NCBI GenBank assembly: GCA_963924555.1
Contig: OZ004598.1
Coordinates: 1,264,501 to 1,328,500, forward strand
Direction of reading: 5' to 3'
DNA length: 64,000 nucleotides
DNA from: Crambe crambe
Lineage: Eukaryota > Porifera > Demospongiae > Poecilosclerida > Crambeidae
Shown here piece after piece: positions 11,166 through 22,899 of this stretch (positions are counted from its first letter, which is position 1; the number at the start of each line of letters is the position of its first letter). Position numbers and translations under genes: made by a program. The notes under the pieces are model-generated. The model saw only the letters and a program-made list of their open reading frames with translations, did not search any database and was not told the origin of the DNA.

Positions 11166-13397
11166 ATGCCTCCTAAACGCAGAGTTAGTGGGAAAAAGCG
11201 TCCAAAAGTCTTCAGTGGAACTCCATACCATCTTGTGAAAGCAAGAGCAGAGAACTCTGGACAGAAGCAACAAAGCGAGTCTGATGAAGAAGAGTATGCC
11301 CGACCCTCTGCCAGTAAACGTAAGCTTACTGTTAACATTGGTGTTACTAGTGGGACTTCAACAGTGTTGTTGCGTCCCAGAATTGGTAATGCCTCTAACA
11401 GTATGCTAGACAGCCAAAGCTCTGAGCCTGGTAGTAGTGGTGTGTCTGACAGCCCTGGCAACCATATCATAAACTGGAGGGAATTGGAAGAGTTTGTGAA
11501 AGAGGTTCGCCACTGTCGTAGACAACCCTTGACCATCTCAGAGAATAGTAGCAGTCGGAGGGGGCTGGTGACTAGTATTACTGTCAGTTGTGGGTGTGGG
11601 TGGTTCCATAAGCTCACTGACCCGTATGACTCTCGCCAGCTCACTCTAAATGCCAAAGCAGTGTTTGGAATGAAGTTGATCGGCAAGGGTCAAAAATCTC
11701 TTAGCACATTATGTGCCATGATGGATCTCCTTCCTGGTGTGGGGCCTAGCTCCTTTTCTGCGCATGTTTCTAAGTTATTGGTGAGCAGCAATGAGCTTGT
11801 CCGAACAGATCAACTTGCTTCTGTTCATGAATTGTGTGGCTTGTCGGGTAGTGGTAAGTTATTTGTCCCCCCACCAATGGTTCATGATGATTCTAATAGC
11901 AAAGAAGAAGCCAATGATGAGACAACTGGGAGTGACAATGATGAATTGGAGGAGTCTTGGTCAGAATCGGATGATATGGGGTTGGAGGTGGATGAAGTTG
12001 ATTCTGATCAAGATGATGATTCCGATAGTCAAAATCACGATGACCAGAGTGACTCTGACTTGGGGGACCCCACTATTGGTGAAGTCCCACCTACTATTTG
12101 GATCACTGAACCGTTAGATATAACGGTGACTTTTGATGGGACGTGGTCCAAGCGGGGCTCCACAGCTCTGTATGGGGTGTTTGTTGTAATGTCTTGGGAC
12201 ACGGGCCGGGTGCTTGATACTCATGTGATGAGTAAGCACTGTATCAAGTGCACTCGTAAACAGCGCTCACTTGCCCTCAATGATACTGATATTGTAAGTT
12301 CTGATGAATTTCAAGCATGGTATAGTTGGCATGAGCACGAGTGTACCTTGAATCACAGTGGCTCATCTTCAGCAATGGAGGTGGGTGGGGCTATAGTTCT
12401 GTGGAAGAGATCAATTGAGCGTCTGAACCTTCGGTATGTCAATGTGATCAGTGACGGTGACTCTAAAGCCATCAGCTCTGTCCAGAAAGCCAAACCGTAT
12501 GGTGATGATTGCCCAGTTGTGAAGTATGAGTGTGTGGGGCACGTTCAAAAACGTGTAGGTGCAGCCATAATAAAGCTAAGACAAAACCCTCCTACAGAAA
12601 TGGTAGAGGAAGTGGTGGAAAAAGCCGTAAAGGCCACCAAGAAGCGCCCCACCGTTGCGGCTAAGCCCACTGTCACAAAGATGGTGGCACGCAAAGTACG
12701 GATTGGTGGCGTTGGTGGAATTACGGAAACAAAGTACAAGACCCTGCAGCGATACTATGGCAAAGCCATACGTGAGCATGCAGGTGACTTGGAGGGTATG
12801 ATTGATGCTTGTTGGGCTGTGTACTACCACACAATCTCCACAGATGCTAACCCCCAGCACAATAAGTGTCCCAAAGGCGCTGACTCGTGGTGTAAATACC
12901 AACAGTCACTAGCGCTGAAGGTAACCCCACCAGAGCATCTCAGGGATGATGATCCAAAACGTCTCATTCCTCTGAGATTGGCCCAATATGTCAAACCAAT
13001 CTTCGAACGACTTTGTAGTCGTAAGTTGTTGGCTAGATGTGTTCTTGGTGCCACCCAGAATCAGAATGAGAGTTTCAATAAATTGGTGTGGCAGAGATGT
13101 CCAAAGACTGACTTCACCTCAGTGAACACAGTTCAGATTGCAGTGAACCTTGCCATCATCTCATTCAATAGAGGGGCGAAGTCTTTCGTAACCCTAGCTG
13201 AACATATGGGGTTGATGCCTGGTTCCACTTGCCATGAATACTTTCATAAGCAAGATGTTTTCCGCATCAAGCGTGCGGAAAAGCTGCAACTGGCTGGTGA
13301 GAGGAGGAGGAGGAAAGAGAACAAGAGGCATAAAGTTGCTGCCGAGGAACAGAAACATGCTGCAGAGGGGACTACCTACCAGTCAGGGGGTTTCTAA
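11166..13397 (+). CDS. Mutator-like DDE transposase, intact ORF
   Basis: This 743-residue protein fits the Mutator-type transposase family common in invertebrate genomes; it would cut and paste its own element. Seen: a basic N-terminus (MPPKRRVSGKKRP), a Cys pair CGCGW (about residue 141), a long acidic Ser/Asp stretch (about 240-300), then the RNase H-like core. DDE candidates are Asp in TFDGTWSKRG, Asp in VISDGDSK and Glu in TQNQNESFN. Between them lie KHCIKCTRK, the conserved GHVQKRVG, and CPKGADSWCKYQ. The C-terminus is Lys/Arg-rich. The open frame extends 82 codons upstream, but the ATG at 11166 has the typical basic start. No stop or frameshift interrupts it. I could not find terminal inverted repeats, so it may be an active element, a recent relic or a domesticated gene. 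Confidence 0.8.
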   Translation: MPPKRRVSGKKRPKVFSGTPYHLVKARAENSGQKQQSESDEEEYARPSASKRKLTVNIGVTSGTSTVLLRPRIGNASNSMLDSQSSEPGSSGVSDSPGNHIINWRELEEFVKEVRHCRRQPLTISENSSSRRGLVTSITVSCGCGWFHKLTDPYDSRQLTLNAKAVFGMKLIGKGQKSLSTLCAMMDLLPGVGPSSFSAHVSKLLVSSNELVRTDQLASVHELCGLSGSGKLFVPPPMVHDDSNSKEEANDETTGSDNDELEESWSESDDMGLEVDEVDSDQDDDSDSQNHDDQSDSDLGDPTIGEVPPTIWITEPLDITVTFDGTWSKRGSTALYGVFVVMSWDTGRVLDTHVMSKHCIKCTRKQRSLALNDTDIVSSDEFQAWYSWHEHECTLNHSGSSSAMEVGGAIVLWKRSIERLNLRYVNVISDGDSKAISSVQKAKPYGDDCPVVKYECVGHVQKRVGAAIIKLRQNPPTEMVEEVVEKAVKATKKRPTVAAKPTVTKMVARKVRIGGVGGITETKYKTLQRYYGKAIREHAGDLEGMIDACWAVYYHTISTDANPQHNKCPKGADSWCKYQQSLALKVTPPEHLRDDDPKRLIPLRLAQYVKPIFERLCSRKLLARCVLGATQNQNESFNKLVWQRCPKTDFTSVNTVQIAVNLAIISFNRGAKSFVTLAEHMGLMPGSTCHEYFHKQDVFRIKRAEKLQLAGERRRRKENKRHKVAAEEQKHAAEGTTYQSGGF

Positions 13398-14359
13398 GTT
13401 GTTCGGATTGTTGTCGTTGTGCAAGAGGGCTAGTTGGTTCTGATCCAGAGTCTCTGAATTCCAGTGGAACTTTTGGAATGCTTCTCCCATGTTGATCATG
13501 GAGCAGTGATGACAGAGAATAGCCTTCTGATTGCAGAGGCAGCCCTCGAAGTCTGAGCTCCCTAATGGTCAGGATATCCCTTCATTGACTCTTATTCTAT
13601 CTTTTTTTTACACTAAATACCTTTTTCTTTCCCTTCAATTTTCTGTCACACAGTTTGAATAAGAGTTTCAAACAGCATTTCTGGACTTCAATGACTTCAA
13701 ATTACACTCAAATAAAAATCATAACTCATTTTTTTATGACAAAAGTTTTGATATCACTAAATAGCCCTTTTTTCCCTCTACAAATTCTGTGAGAAATATC
13801 CTTCACGAGTTATTCACTGTTCCTTCCAAATGATGTCACTCTTAGACAAAAGGATTTTTAAAGTGATTTCTGGGTAAATCCCCTGTTGCTATCATGTATC
13901 CATGGTTACTATAATAGCTAACACTTCAATCATTGACACTGATGGTTAGCTATTAGCTAATTATGCCTTCATTGCAAAGTGGCTATAAAAAGATGGACAT
14001 GGTTGTTTGAGCTCCATAAATCCTATATTTCTTTTATAATAAGCACGATAATACTGTCAAAGGGGGTACATAACTACTGAGAGGTTTATCCAGTCTTTTT
14101 TTGGAGGTTCACTGAATCACTGTACTAGTCTGTAGCAATGCAAATGTCAGGGGGGTGGTCAATGGGCTATAGATAAGATAGTAAACATCAGTTTTTTTAA
14201 ACAAACTTATAGCAAAAATACTCCAGCTAGCTAATTGATGTTTATTAAGTCAACCGAATACACCTTTATGGAATAGTTTTCTTGTAAGGTGGTGTAACAA
14301 CTGGGGCACATCCTTTAGGTCGTATCTTCATTTCTGAAGTGTATAAAACTTGAGCCGCT
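13398..14359. other. Non-coding, 3' flank of transposase
   Basis: AT-rich sequence without a convincing exon. The right end of the Mutator-like element probably lies here, but I could not match an inverted terminus to anything upstream of 11166. Confidence 0.45.
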
Positions 14360-14962
14360 CTACCAGGTTAACCAGTAATACGGGTTAGAGTTGTAGGGAT
14401 TTTGAAAAGGGTACTTGCCATTGAGGTTACTGTAAAGACAGTTTTTGAACCACCATCCACTCCCTCGTGATGAAGCACAAGTAGTATCGGTTTGATGATC
14501 TGGAGTGCTAAAAGGAGCTCCATTATGATAAGCCATTGCATCATATGTCCAGTTCCCTTTGACTTTCACACCTGGTCCAATCGTAAGCTTAAAGTTAGTT
14601 GTAGCATCACCTACTTTAAAGAGCTTGTAGGTCCAGATTACGCTTGGTTCTGTTCCATTTCCAAGTTCAATACGAAGTTCCACATCATCACGTTCAGTAA
14701 GGCAATTAATTTTTTCTAGTCCATACCAGAATTCACTCTCTAGATCTCCAAAGCCATAAACATAGTCAGTCCAGTTGCGGTTGAAGCTTATGGAGCCATT
14801 TATTCTGCGCTGTATGACAATCCACTTCCCTCCATCGGTCTCCATATCACAAAAAGTGTAATGTTTAGTACCAGTACCTTTAGCCTCAAACCTTGCAGGA
14901 ACATTGCAAACATTTTCTATTATATAGCTGCCAGAATGAGCTGAAGGCATTAGTTTCTTGAT
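14360..14962 (-). CDS. Fibrinogen-related domain protein, terminal exon
   Basis: The exon encodes almost a whole fibrinogen C-terminal domain of about 200 residues, a fold used by ficolins, tenascins and invertebrate FREP lectins to bind sugars or other ligands outside the cell. Recognisable parts in order: a Cys pair around NVCNVPARF and YTFCDMETDGG, WIVIQRR, the NWTDYVYGFGDLESEFWYGL block, AMAYHNGAPFSTPDHQTD near the usual calcium site, then the Cys in TTCASS paired with that in WWFKNC, and SNLNGKY. It ends in PYYWLTW. The exon opens after an acceptor (TTTGATTCAG) at 14963 in phase 0, with no in-frame ATG that would make a full domain, so upstream exons carrying a signal peptide should exist; I did not find them. 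No truncation inside the domain is evident. Confidence 0.85.
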   Translation of the reverse strand: MKKLMPSAHSGSYIIENVCNVPARFEAKGTGTKHYTFCDMETDGGKWIVIQRRINGSISFNRNWTDYVYGFGDLESEFWYGLEKINCLTERDDVELRIELGNGTEPSVIWTYKLFKVGDATTNFKLTIGPGVKVKGNWTYDAMAYHNGAPFSTPDHQTDTTCASSRGSGWWFKNCLYSNLNGKYPFQNPYNSNPYYWLTW

Positions 14963-15284
14963 CTGAATCAAATAATTTATGAAAAGTGATAGCTCTAGCT
15001 AGTGAGAGTCAATATAGTTAACTACCTATAGTATCTACATGTCAGTGTATGGTGGTGCCATGTTTGGTTTGTATGCACCTTTGCCATGGCATTGATGTCT
15101 GATGGAGTGGTTCTTCTAGCTAGTGGCTCACTTTGTGTTTCTTCAAGAATTAAACATACTACCATCGTAGCTTGCTTTCATAAGCTAGAAGGTCTGCTTT
15201 AGCAAATGAGTGAGCAGGACTTTGATAGATAGCTAGCTATTGCACTGTGAGAACATTATAATTGCCATAGTGATTGTTATACTT

Positions 15285-17055
15285 ATGACTGCCTCCCCAG
15301 ACACACTCACTCTGTCAAGACAACACATATCTTTAGCTCGATGATTAGATGGGTGGATCACTGGTAGCTAGTCTCGCGATGATCTTAATAAGCTATCGAG
15401 TTTCACTTTGCACATCACCATGCCAGCCCTGCCCTTCAAGCACAAATGTGCATGCAATATGCGTATGTAAAAGAGCAGATAAATCCTGATGAAGAACAAA
15501 CTGTGCTGATACACGATAGCTAAGAGCTGTGAGGTGCATGCTATAGTCTGACATCATCTTCAACCTGTGGATTTCAATCAACTGACAGGATCCAGTACAG
15601 TATGGGTTGCAACAGTAATTCCAGGAATGGGAATTAGAATCATCCAGTATGGGTTGTAGCAGTGATTCCAGGAATGGGAATTATGAACCAGCTGCAGCTC
15701 TCCACAGGGACTCCTACATAAACACACCATTATAATGTGCTTCTTTCCTGACCCTATGCAGGAGACCTGTATGGGGTAGCTATAACTGACACTTGAACCA
15801 ACCTGGTGGTATATAGTGCAATCATAAATGAATGTTACAAGCCATAATAAGGGGAAGGAGAATGAAGAGGTCAAAGTGCAAGTATATACTCATGTACCAC
15901 ATGATGTAATACATCCATATAAGGCAATGTAATACCCACAACTACATGTTTGTTTATCAACAGTGAGTGGGATAAAATCAAGTGGCATGTTTGTTTATCA
16001 ACAAAAATTAAATTGGCTCTAATGCAATACAAAAAGCAAATCAAAAATCTTCATAAAGAATGCCATCTTTATTCTACAACCTCCATGACCCTTTCTCTTA
16101 CCCAGATCTAATTATGCAGTTTCACCATATTCTCTAACCAGCTAAATCAGGTTCTCATGGCAGATGCACAGCTTTTGTCTTAGGAGACTACATTTCAGTT
16201 AGGAGACTTCTATTTGTCACCACTACTATTCCACCATACTCTTTTCTTCATCAATGCTTGCACTCTTCATCACGCATGAGAGGAAACTTCACTCTTTTGA
16301 AACTGGTGCCGAATTTTGGTGACAGTTATCATACCACCCTTTGTTGCCTTCACTCAACCCACACTCACCACATACACACTGCACCACATTGATTGGGTAA
16401 AGGGTACACACACCACTAGGAACTTATCAGCACGTACATGTAGTCATTCAGGAGTTATTGAAATAAGGGAGGGAAGTGGAGGGACCACAGTCCTTCCTTG
16501 ACACACATGCACACTCTATGTACCTGTTCATTTGAATGAGTGTTCTCTGTCAGGTTGATATTATTTCTCTAGGGCATGGATTTGGAAACTTGTTGAAACT
16601 CTATCCCAATCTCTCTAGAAAAGTTCACTTTAGAGTCTTGTAGGGTTGGAGGAGGGTACGACACTGTGGAATTAAGTGCAGAAGACATGATTACATAATA
16701 GACTTGATTATTAATGATATTACAGAACTGCATAATGGATAACAATACTGTCAGTCATTTGCAAAATGTCATATTGGTCCAGCTTGACTGAGGTGATGTG
16801 TAGAGCCTCAAGGTAAAGGAGGTTAGGAAGTCCTGGTCATCATCATTTATGAATTCAGTAACTGAACTGCTTTCCGATCAGAGAGTGGGCCAGGGCCAGG
16901 GCTAGGGCTAGGGCCTCTATGTAGGGATGGCAGGTCAAAGGTCATAAGACCATAAAACTCAAAACTCTTTTCTCTTGTCTTGTCTATCTTTACTACACAA
17001 GTTCTTAAGAAACTACAGTGAGTCAATACATCTTCATACAAGAGAAAGACATGTC

Positions 17056-17133
<78 letters not shown>

Positions 17134-17510
17134 ATAGGGTGAGGGAGGATGTAAGGACTGAATCAAAAGGGAGAGAATTCAATTTTCTGGTCACTACAGA
17201 CACATGGACTCTACCTCTCTGAGTGCAGACATGGATTGGGGCAGGGGAACAGTGATGGTGTGGTGACCATAAGAGAAGAAGGTGTCAGATCCAGTAGGAA
17301 CCAGTGCCTGCCAAAATACGATTTCCTCGAGGTCTCCTCTGGTTGGAAAGAGGTGTGGCTAGTACCGACACCAAGTGGATGACTGCACTTAATAGTTCCT
17401 TCATAGGAAATGAACTGCTGAGAATCTGTTTGGGGGATATAAGCAATAGTTATAACATGCTGAAGTCTTTTAATGTGCACGCAAGAATGATGCGATAGTT
17501 AATGATAAAG
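15285..17510. repeat. Long dispersed repeat, copy A
   Basis: This block is collinear with 20140-21800 and 52470-54200 and partly with 50460-50640. Shared landmarks are CACACTCACTCTGTCAAGAC at the start, the GATTCCAGGAATGGGAAT tandem pair, ACTACATGTTTGTTTATCAA, the GA microsatellite, and GACACATGGACTCTACCTCT. No long ORF is shared. It is either a non-autonomous transposon family or a duplicated, decayed gene region. Confidence 0.7.
17060..17132. repeat. (GA)n microsatellite
   Basis: An uninterrupted AG/GA dinucleotide run of about 73 bp inside repeat copy A. The matching run in copy B is at 21713-21791. Confidence 0.97.
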
Positions 17511-18009
17511 CATGAGCCAAAGGCAAGTGCATTATGTAACTGAGTGCACTATTGCATCATACGAGTATGTCTCATTAAAGACACAAGGTTAGCTAGGCTT
17601 GTCATGAGTGTTATTGCTCACATGACTTGTGACCAATCAGATCCTCTGTAAAGTGTGCTTTAAATCTCTTAAAGCGCACAATAAATTTTATTGCGGAACT
17701 GTGCTGAAGGTCTAGTGGAAGATCCACTAGCTTCCAGCCTCAGTCCCTAGCACCTATAACAGTGCTTGGGTTTCAAACAGGAAAATCTCAGGAATTTGCC
17801 TCATTTATTTATTTATTTATTTTTTTTTGACTAGCAATGAACATCTCTCATGTTGGAAGCTATTTTAACCCTTTATGCAAACAACTATTCTGAATCCCCA
17901 AACGGCATATAAGGTAAACATTTCAGATGGAGAAAAAAACTCTTTTTTAGTTAGCTACTCAAAAGTTTCAACTAGTAAATTCATTATAGATAGCAAATTC
18001 AACAATGAC
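17511..18009. other. Intergenic, no gene seen
   Basis: No exon or RNA could be supported. It lies just past the 3' side of the toxin-like fossil on its strand and may hold its old polyadenylation region. Confidence 0.4.
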
Positions 18010-18957
18010 TTTTTATAGGTCTTTCTCATAAACTGTTATTTGAACACTCTGGTATGCGATTCCACTCCATGTGCCTTGCTGATAGATCACGCTTTGGTCC
18101 CCATCTGCATTGGTGCGACGAATCTTGGTAGTGAACGGTAGCTCTACATTGTCAGCTTTCCATCATGCTTGCTACAGTCTTCTTGTGTGGAGCAGCAGTA
18201 AATGTTACTTTACGACTAAATGAAGCTGTATTCTCTTCCGTGGACGATTTTCCATACGAACCATTGTAGCTGATCTTGGCTTGAAATTCATATGCAGCAA
18301 CTGTAGATTCGATCAAACTGCTTCGATAGGTAAAGCTGGACTCAAAACCCCAAGCATGCTTCCATGTTGTTGTTTTAGTGGTCTTGTTTGACCATTTCAG
18401 ATCAATCTCTTGGACGATGTTGTTAGACCCATCATTACTATACGAGTCATCAGTCACAACTGTTGGATTGTAGATGACAGATTTTCCAGAAGAGTCCCAA
18501 GTAACATCAAGAATCTCGAATTTTGGTGGAATAAGATCCCCGACAACAGGGGTGAACATACAGAATTCGTCTACTCCCTCCTTAGCTGCTTCAATGCCTT
18601 GGACACCATCCCTGTAAACTCTGCTTAAGAAAAGGTTGTTATGACCCTTTAACACAAGCTTGCCATTTTTAGTGAAAACGTCAAATTCACAGAACTCATC
18701 AGAATTCTGCTTTGCTGCTTCCAAGTAGTAAATATCCCCTCCCCCCGTAAAATTAAACTGCAGAAAGCATCATTGTCAGCCTGAAGCAAGATACGCTTCC
18801 CATCTGAAGACTTCTTGACCAGAAATCTAGTGTAGGGATCCTTAGATGCTTCAATTCTCTGTTTTCCATCATGGTAGATGCGGCTCAAATATTTCTTATT
18901 GTCGGATATCAAAGACATGCCCTCAGGAGCATCGATATAAGGTTCAAGAATCTCCAT
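18010..18957 (-). pseudogene. Aerolysin-like pore-forming toxin fossil
   Basis: A minus-strand relic of a beta-pore-forming protein. The N-terminal part has repeated lectin-like segments (KKYLSRIYHDGKQRIEA and NNLFLSRVYRDGVQGIEAA) that resemble an agglutinin or beta-trefoil-like fold. The following part, rich in alternating Ser/Thr strands, resembles the aerolysin-type pore module. Lectin plus aerolysin fusions are known in animals and plants. The copy looks broken, with about two breaks; it is treated as a fossil. Its conserved text suggests it is not very old. Confidence 0.6.
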
Positions 18958-18962
18958 CACAT

Positions 18963-19032
18963 GTCAGCTTAGCTCAGTAGGTAGTGCTACTCTGATTTTT
19001 AATCCACTTAATTCTGCAGGCTGCAGCTGAGA
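18963..19032 (+). other. Degenerate tRNA-like sequence (Lys-UUU-like)
   Basis: TAGCTCAGTAGGTAGTGC matches a D-arm with A box, followed by CTGATTTTTAATCC, which resembles the anticodon arm of tRNA-Lys. The T-arm/B box (GGTTCGA) is not preserved, so it is at most a tRNA pseudogene or the head of a SINE. It sits directly upstream of the toxin-like fossil. Confidence 0.35.
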
Positions 19033-20139
19033 AGCTTGACTATTCTCTCAGACTGTTGGTTTTATGCCGAGCTGAACCGTGATTGATTCCAAATTGCAAT
19101 TGTTTCGTAAACGTCGTGGCATTGTATAGTATTGTAATAACTGTATAGTCTGATCTGGCACAGTCTCGCAAGCCAGCCGTATTTTTCACGCGCGAAAAGG
19201 GGGAGGGGTCAGACTGGCCAGGTTTTTGTGACTCCGCCAGAATCTTGTGTGTGTGATGTTCAATAAATCATGTGACATGATGACGTATTGCTACTTTTTC
19301 TAGCTCGTGCGTGAAAATGAACCGAAGCATGCATGCAGTAGAGAAGAGAAGCCACCCGCCACAGTGAAGAGGAGGTAGGCGCAGCTATGGACGAGGCAAC
19401 CAAAAGGCTTGGGTAGTCTAGCTTTAGAGAAAACCAAAGGCGCATCATAGCCAGTTGTTGCAAGTGGCCGAAGTGATGTCTTCGCTAGCATGCCTACTGG
19501 CAGTGGCAGATCACTGCATTTTTCCAATTTTATTTGACTAACAGACGCCTCCATTGCCATAATATAGCTATATCTATGCGCCAAATTCAAATTAGTCATG
19601 TGATTTTAATGTGACTTGAGACTATGGTATTGCTGTTTCAGCCAAAGCAATGATATAAGAGAAGAAAAATCCGAGTTACTTGAGTTGCTCGTTGAAAGGT
19701 GCATTGCATACTAATTACCCACCAAAACATGACCTTGTGTTTATCTGGATGTTGAAAATGATCACAATACTTACGGTTGATGCCATTAAACGATATCCAA
19801 CCCCATACCACTCTCCACCTCAAATCTATATGCACTAGAATGTGTTGGTTAACAGGAGGTAGCCATCAGAAATTCAAATCTTCCCAGTAGGAAACTAAGC
19901 GTGCACAGACCTGTTTGAGGGAGAAATGACCTTTCTCCAGCCAGCAACTCCTAGGCTACTAACCCACAACTTGCTCCAGAGTTGGTGAGTTGAGTTCAGA
20001 AATTGGTATGGAGGTAGTTCTCAGACATTCAGATGGTGCACGAACTCTAGCTATGTCAAGGGAGAGTGGACTCTTATGGGTCAGTGTGACATGGATGTGG
20101 CTAGTAGCAAACGGGAGAAGAATGCGTGATACTCTAGTG
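19033..20139. other. Intergenic, no gene seen
   Basis: Short ORFs only, none with recognisable protein features. No shared repeat text with the rest of the window was noticed here. Confidence 0.45.
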
Positions 20140-20872
20140 CCTTCCTAGACATACTCACTCTGTCAAGACAACCTCCATGATCAGATAGATGGGTCACTGT
20201 TACTTGTAGAGCTAGTCTCGCAATGATCCTTATTAGCTATCGCTGATACACGAGTTTCCTACAGAGCACTATTAAGAATGACGGTTGCTTACAGTCTCAG
20301 GAAATAATGCACACCACCATGCATGCATCAGCCAGCCCCACCCCCAAACACAATGCGCATGCGTAAAAAGGGTAACAAAATTCAGTCAGAGTTTCACGAT
20401 GAATGAAAACTGTGCTGATACATAGCTGTGAGGGCATGCTACTAGTCCTGATAGTCTGACATCATTGATATCCTCATTCTTCAATCAACTGACAGCAGTA
20501 CATATGGGTTGCAGGAGTGATTCCAGGAATGGGAATTAGAATCATCCAGTACGGGTTGCAGCAGAGATTCCAGGAATGGGAATCAGAATAATCCATGAAT
20601 CAGCTCTCCACAGGAACTCCTACATAAACACAAGAAAGTCCTCATATCACATCATCATTGACTTCTCTCCTGACCCTATGGAGGTGGGTAGCTACAACTG
20701 ACACTTCCACCACCTGCAAATGGTTAACCAGAATCAAGAACCTGGTGGTAAAGTTATAATTGCCATAATAAGAGGAAGGAGGACAAAGAGGTCAAGGTGC
20801 AAATGCATGGACAGGGAGGAGAGGGAGCATAGCTGAAGTCACTGGTTTCCAACTAGCCAAATTTCAGTGTTT

Positions 20873-20985
20873 GAGGGGGGGGAATGGGGGGCTGACATAG
20901 GTGGAAGGGAAGGGGAGGAGAGTGGGGGTGGGTATAGGAGGGAGGGGAGGGGTAGGACAGGAGGAAAAAGGAAAGGATAGGAGAG
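20873..20985 (+). repeat. G-rich low-complexity tract
   Basis: Runs of GGGGGG, GGGGAGG and GGGTGGG recur over about 110 bp on the plus strand with almost no C. Many G-runs lie close enough to permit G-quadruplex folding. Confidence 0.7.
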
Positions 20986-21709
20986 GATTTTCCCTGTCCT
21001 GGTGGTTAATAGAGGTCACTACCCTCCTAAATCCATTACCAATACCGAAGACCCCATGAATCACTGCATGTACTAACTTTAATGGCCACTCACTGCACAT
21101 ACCTCCTATCACACAGAGAAGAAGGAGCAGTTAGAGTGTGAAGAGGTCCAAGAAGAAACTTCCTGTGCAGGATTACACTGGTAGCAAGGTCCCTATTAGC
21201 TAATAACTGACACTTCCACCACCACAGAAACTAGAGAACCTGGTGGTAGTGGAATCATAAAGGAATGATATCAAGAGTGTACCACATGATGTAATACATC
21301 CATATAAGGCAACGTAATACCCACAACTACATGTTTGTTTATCAACAGTGAGGGTGTCTGCATAGACACTATGAACACAGGTAGGACCTAACCACTTGTA
21401 CCCAGATCAAACTATGCAGTCTCACCCCAAACCTCTGTTGCCTTCATTTATTTACAAATGGGAGAGAACTGCATAAGAGGATAACAAATACTGTCAGGTT
21501 ATTTGAACTCAACCCAAAATGATATTGTGAGGTGATGTGTACAGCCTCAAGGTAAAGGAGGCTAGGAAGCTCTGGTCATCAATCCATCATTCACTATGTA
21601 GGGATGGTGGGTCAAAGGTCATAAGGTTCAAAACTCTTTTCTCTTGTCTCTTTACTACATAGGTTCTCAAGAAGCTAAAGTTATCTTCATACAAGAGAAA
21701 AATATGTTC

Positions 21710-21712
<3 letters not shown>

Positions 21713-21791
<79 letters not shown>
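21713..21791. repeat. (GA)n microsatellite
   Basis: An uninterrupted run of about 39 GA units, the counterpart in copy B of the run at 17060-17132. On the minus strand it creates spurious Leu-Ser repeat ORFs. Confidence 0.97.
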
Positions 21792-21793
<2 letters not shown>

Positions 21794-22212
21794 ACTGACT
21801 GATTATTGCTCGTCCATGCAGCTGACTGGAAGTCCTTTCTATAACTCTGAAAGGCAACACCATAGCTCTGCACCAGTAATGTCTGTTAACTGTCACAGCT
21901 GCATCTCCAGAGAATTAGCTGGAAGAAGAAAAACATAATGTGTGACACACTAGTGATTACAGGTCAACCGTCTCACCATAATTTGAGGTAAACTTGTGAA
22001 ATGTCAGCTCCTCCCAAAGATAGGTCCTTGGAACCTTGCCAGTTCAACCTCATCCATACAGAGAGGGAGGTGCTATTCCATAATTAAAGAGTTGAAAATT
22101 GTAAAAGGCATTGTATAGTTACATTACACATCTCTAAGTCTCCATAGTAACAATGCATCTGGATACATATCTTGTACAGACCTCTTTCTTTCAACCAGTG
22201 TGGTAGTGCTAT

Positions 22213-22405
22213 ATGTGGGAGTAGGGGAGTGGTGTAAGTGGAAGGGGGAGAGTGGGGATGGGTGTAAGGGGAAATGGGGGGGGCGGCGTAGGTGGAAGGG
22301 GAGGGGAGGAGAATGGGGGTGGGTGTAGGGGAGGGGAGAATGGGGGGGGGGGGGGTGGCGTAGGTGGAGAGGAGAGTTGGGGTAGGACAGGAGAGGATAG
22401 TGGGG
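22213..22405 (+). repeat. G-rich tract with quadruplex potential
   Basis: About 190 bp containing more than ten runs of three or more G, including a run of about 13 near 22340, separated by short A/T/G spacers such as GGGTGTAGGGGAGGGG. No coding sense. Confidence 0.75.
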
Positions 22406-22899
22406 TGGATGTGGATTAGAAAAGCATTATAGTATGATCAAACTTATCAAAAGGGGGAGAAAACAAATCGTAATGTTCAGTTCTAATAGGACAAGAGAGA
22501 GACAATCCCATGAACTAAAATCTTATCTTCTTTCCTCTTGTGTGGTAGTGCTACATGAAAACTTGTTGGGAGTTGACCATGAGTTGCTGTGGCTGCTCAT
22601 AATTGCAGGTACAATGTTTTCTAACTCCTGCATGGTTAATGAAGGGGAAGCCCCTTGTATGACGAGACTGACTGTGATCTCTTCACCAGATTCCAGAGGA
22701 GAATTAAAGAAGGGTGGGAGATGATGGAGTGCTGAGAACACCTCAAAAGTATGCACAACCTCATGAATGTACATATTATTGCCTTTCTAGACCTTTACTC
22801 TTGAAAGTTAGTATACTTCAAAATAGCTGACCTCAATTATACTGTATTGCCATCTAAGACTTACTTAGTCCAGGAGGAGCTGCTGGATAATCATCCACA

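Larger units (their letters stand above)
20140..22890. repeat. Long dispersed repeat, copy B
   Basis: Collinear with copy A (from 15285) in its left part and with copy C (52470-56110) to its right end, where AAAGAAGGGTGGGAGATGAT, ATGCACAACCTCATGAATGT and TACTGTATTGCCATC occur in both. Indels of tens to hundreds of bases separate the copies. It carries the GA run 21713-21791 and two G-rich tracts. Confidence 0.7.

Noticed and set aside
10997-13054. Minus-strand ORFs of 64-229 codons across the Mutator-like gene
   Set aside because: Antisense shadows of an ORF with clear family motifs; no motifs of their own.
15578-15874. 98-codon minus-strand ORF in repeat copy A
   Set aside because: Not conserved as an ORF in copies B and C; shaped by the tandem GATTCCAGGAATGGGAAT units.
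18963-19032. Functional tRNA-Lys gene
   Set aside because: D-arm and anticodon arm are suggestive, but the T-arm and acceptor stem do not form.
21667-21896. Leu-Ser repeat ORFs on the minus strand
   Set aside because: Pure translation of a GA microsatellite.
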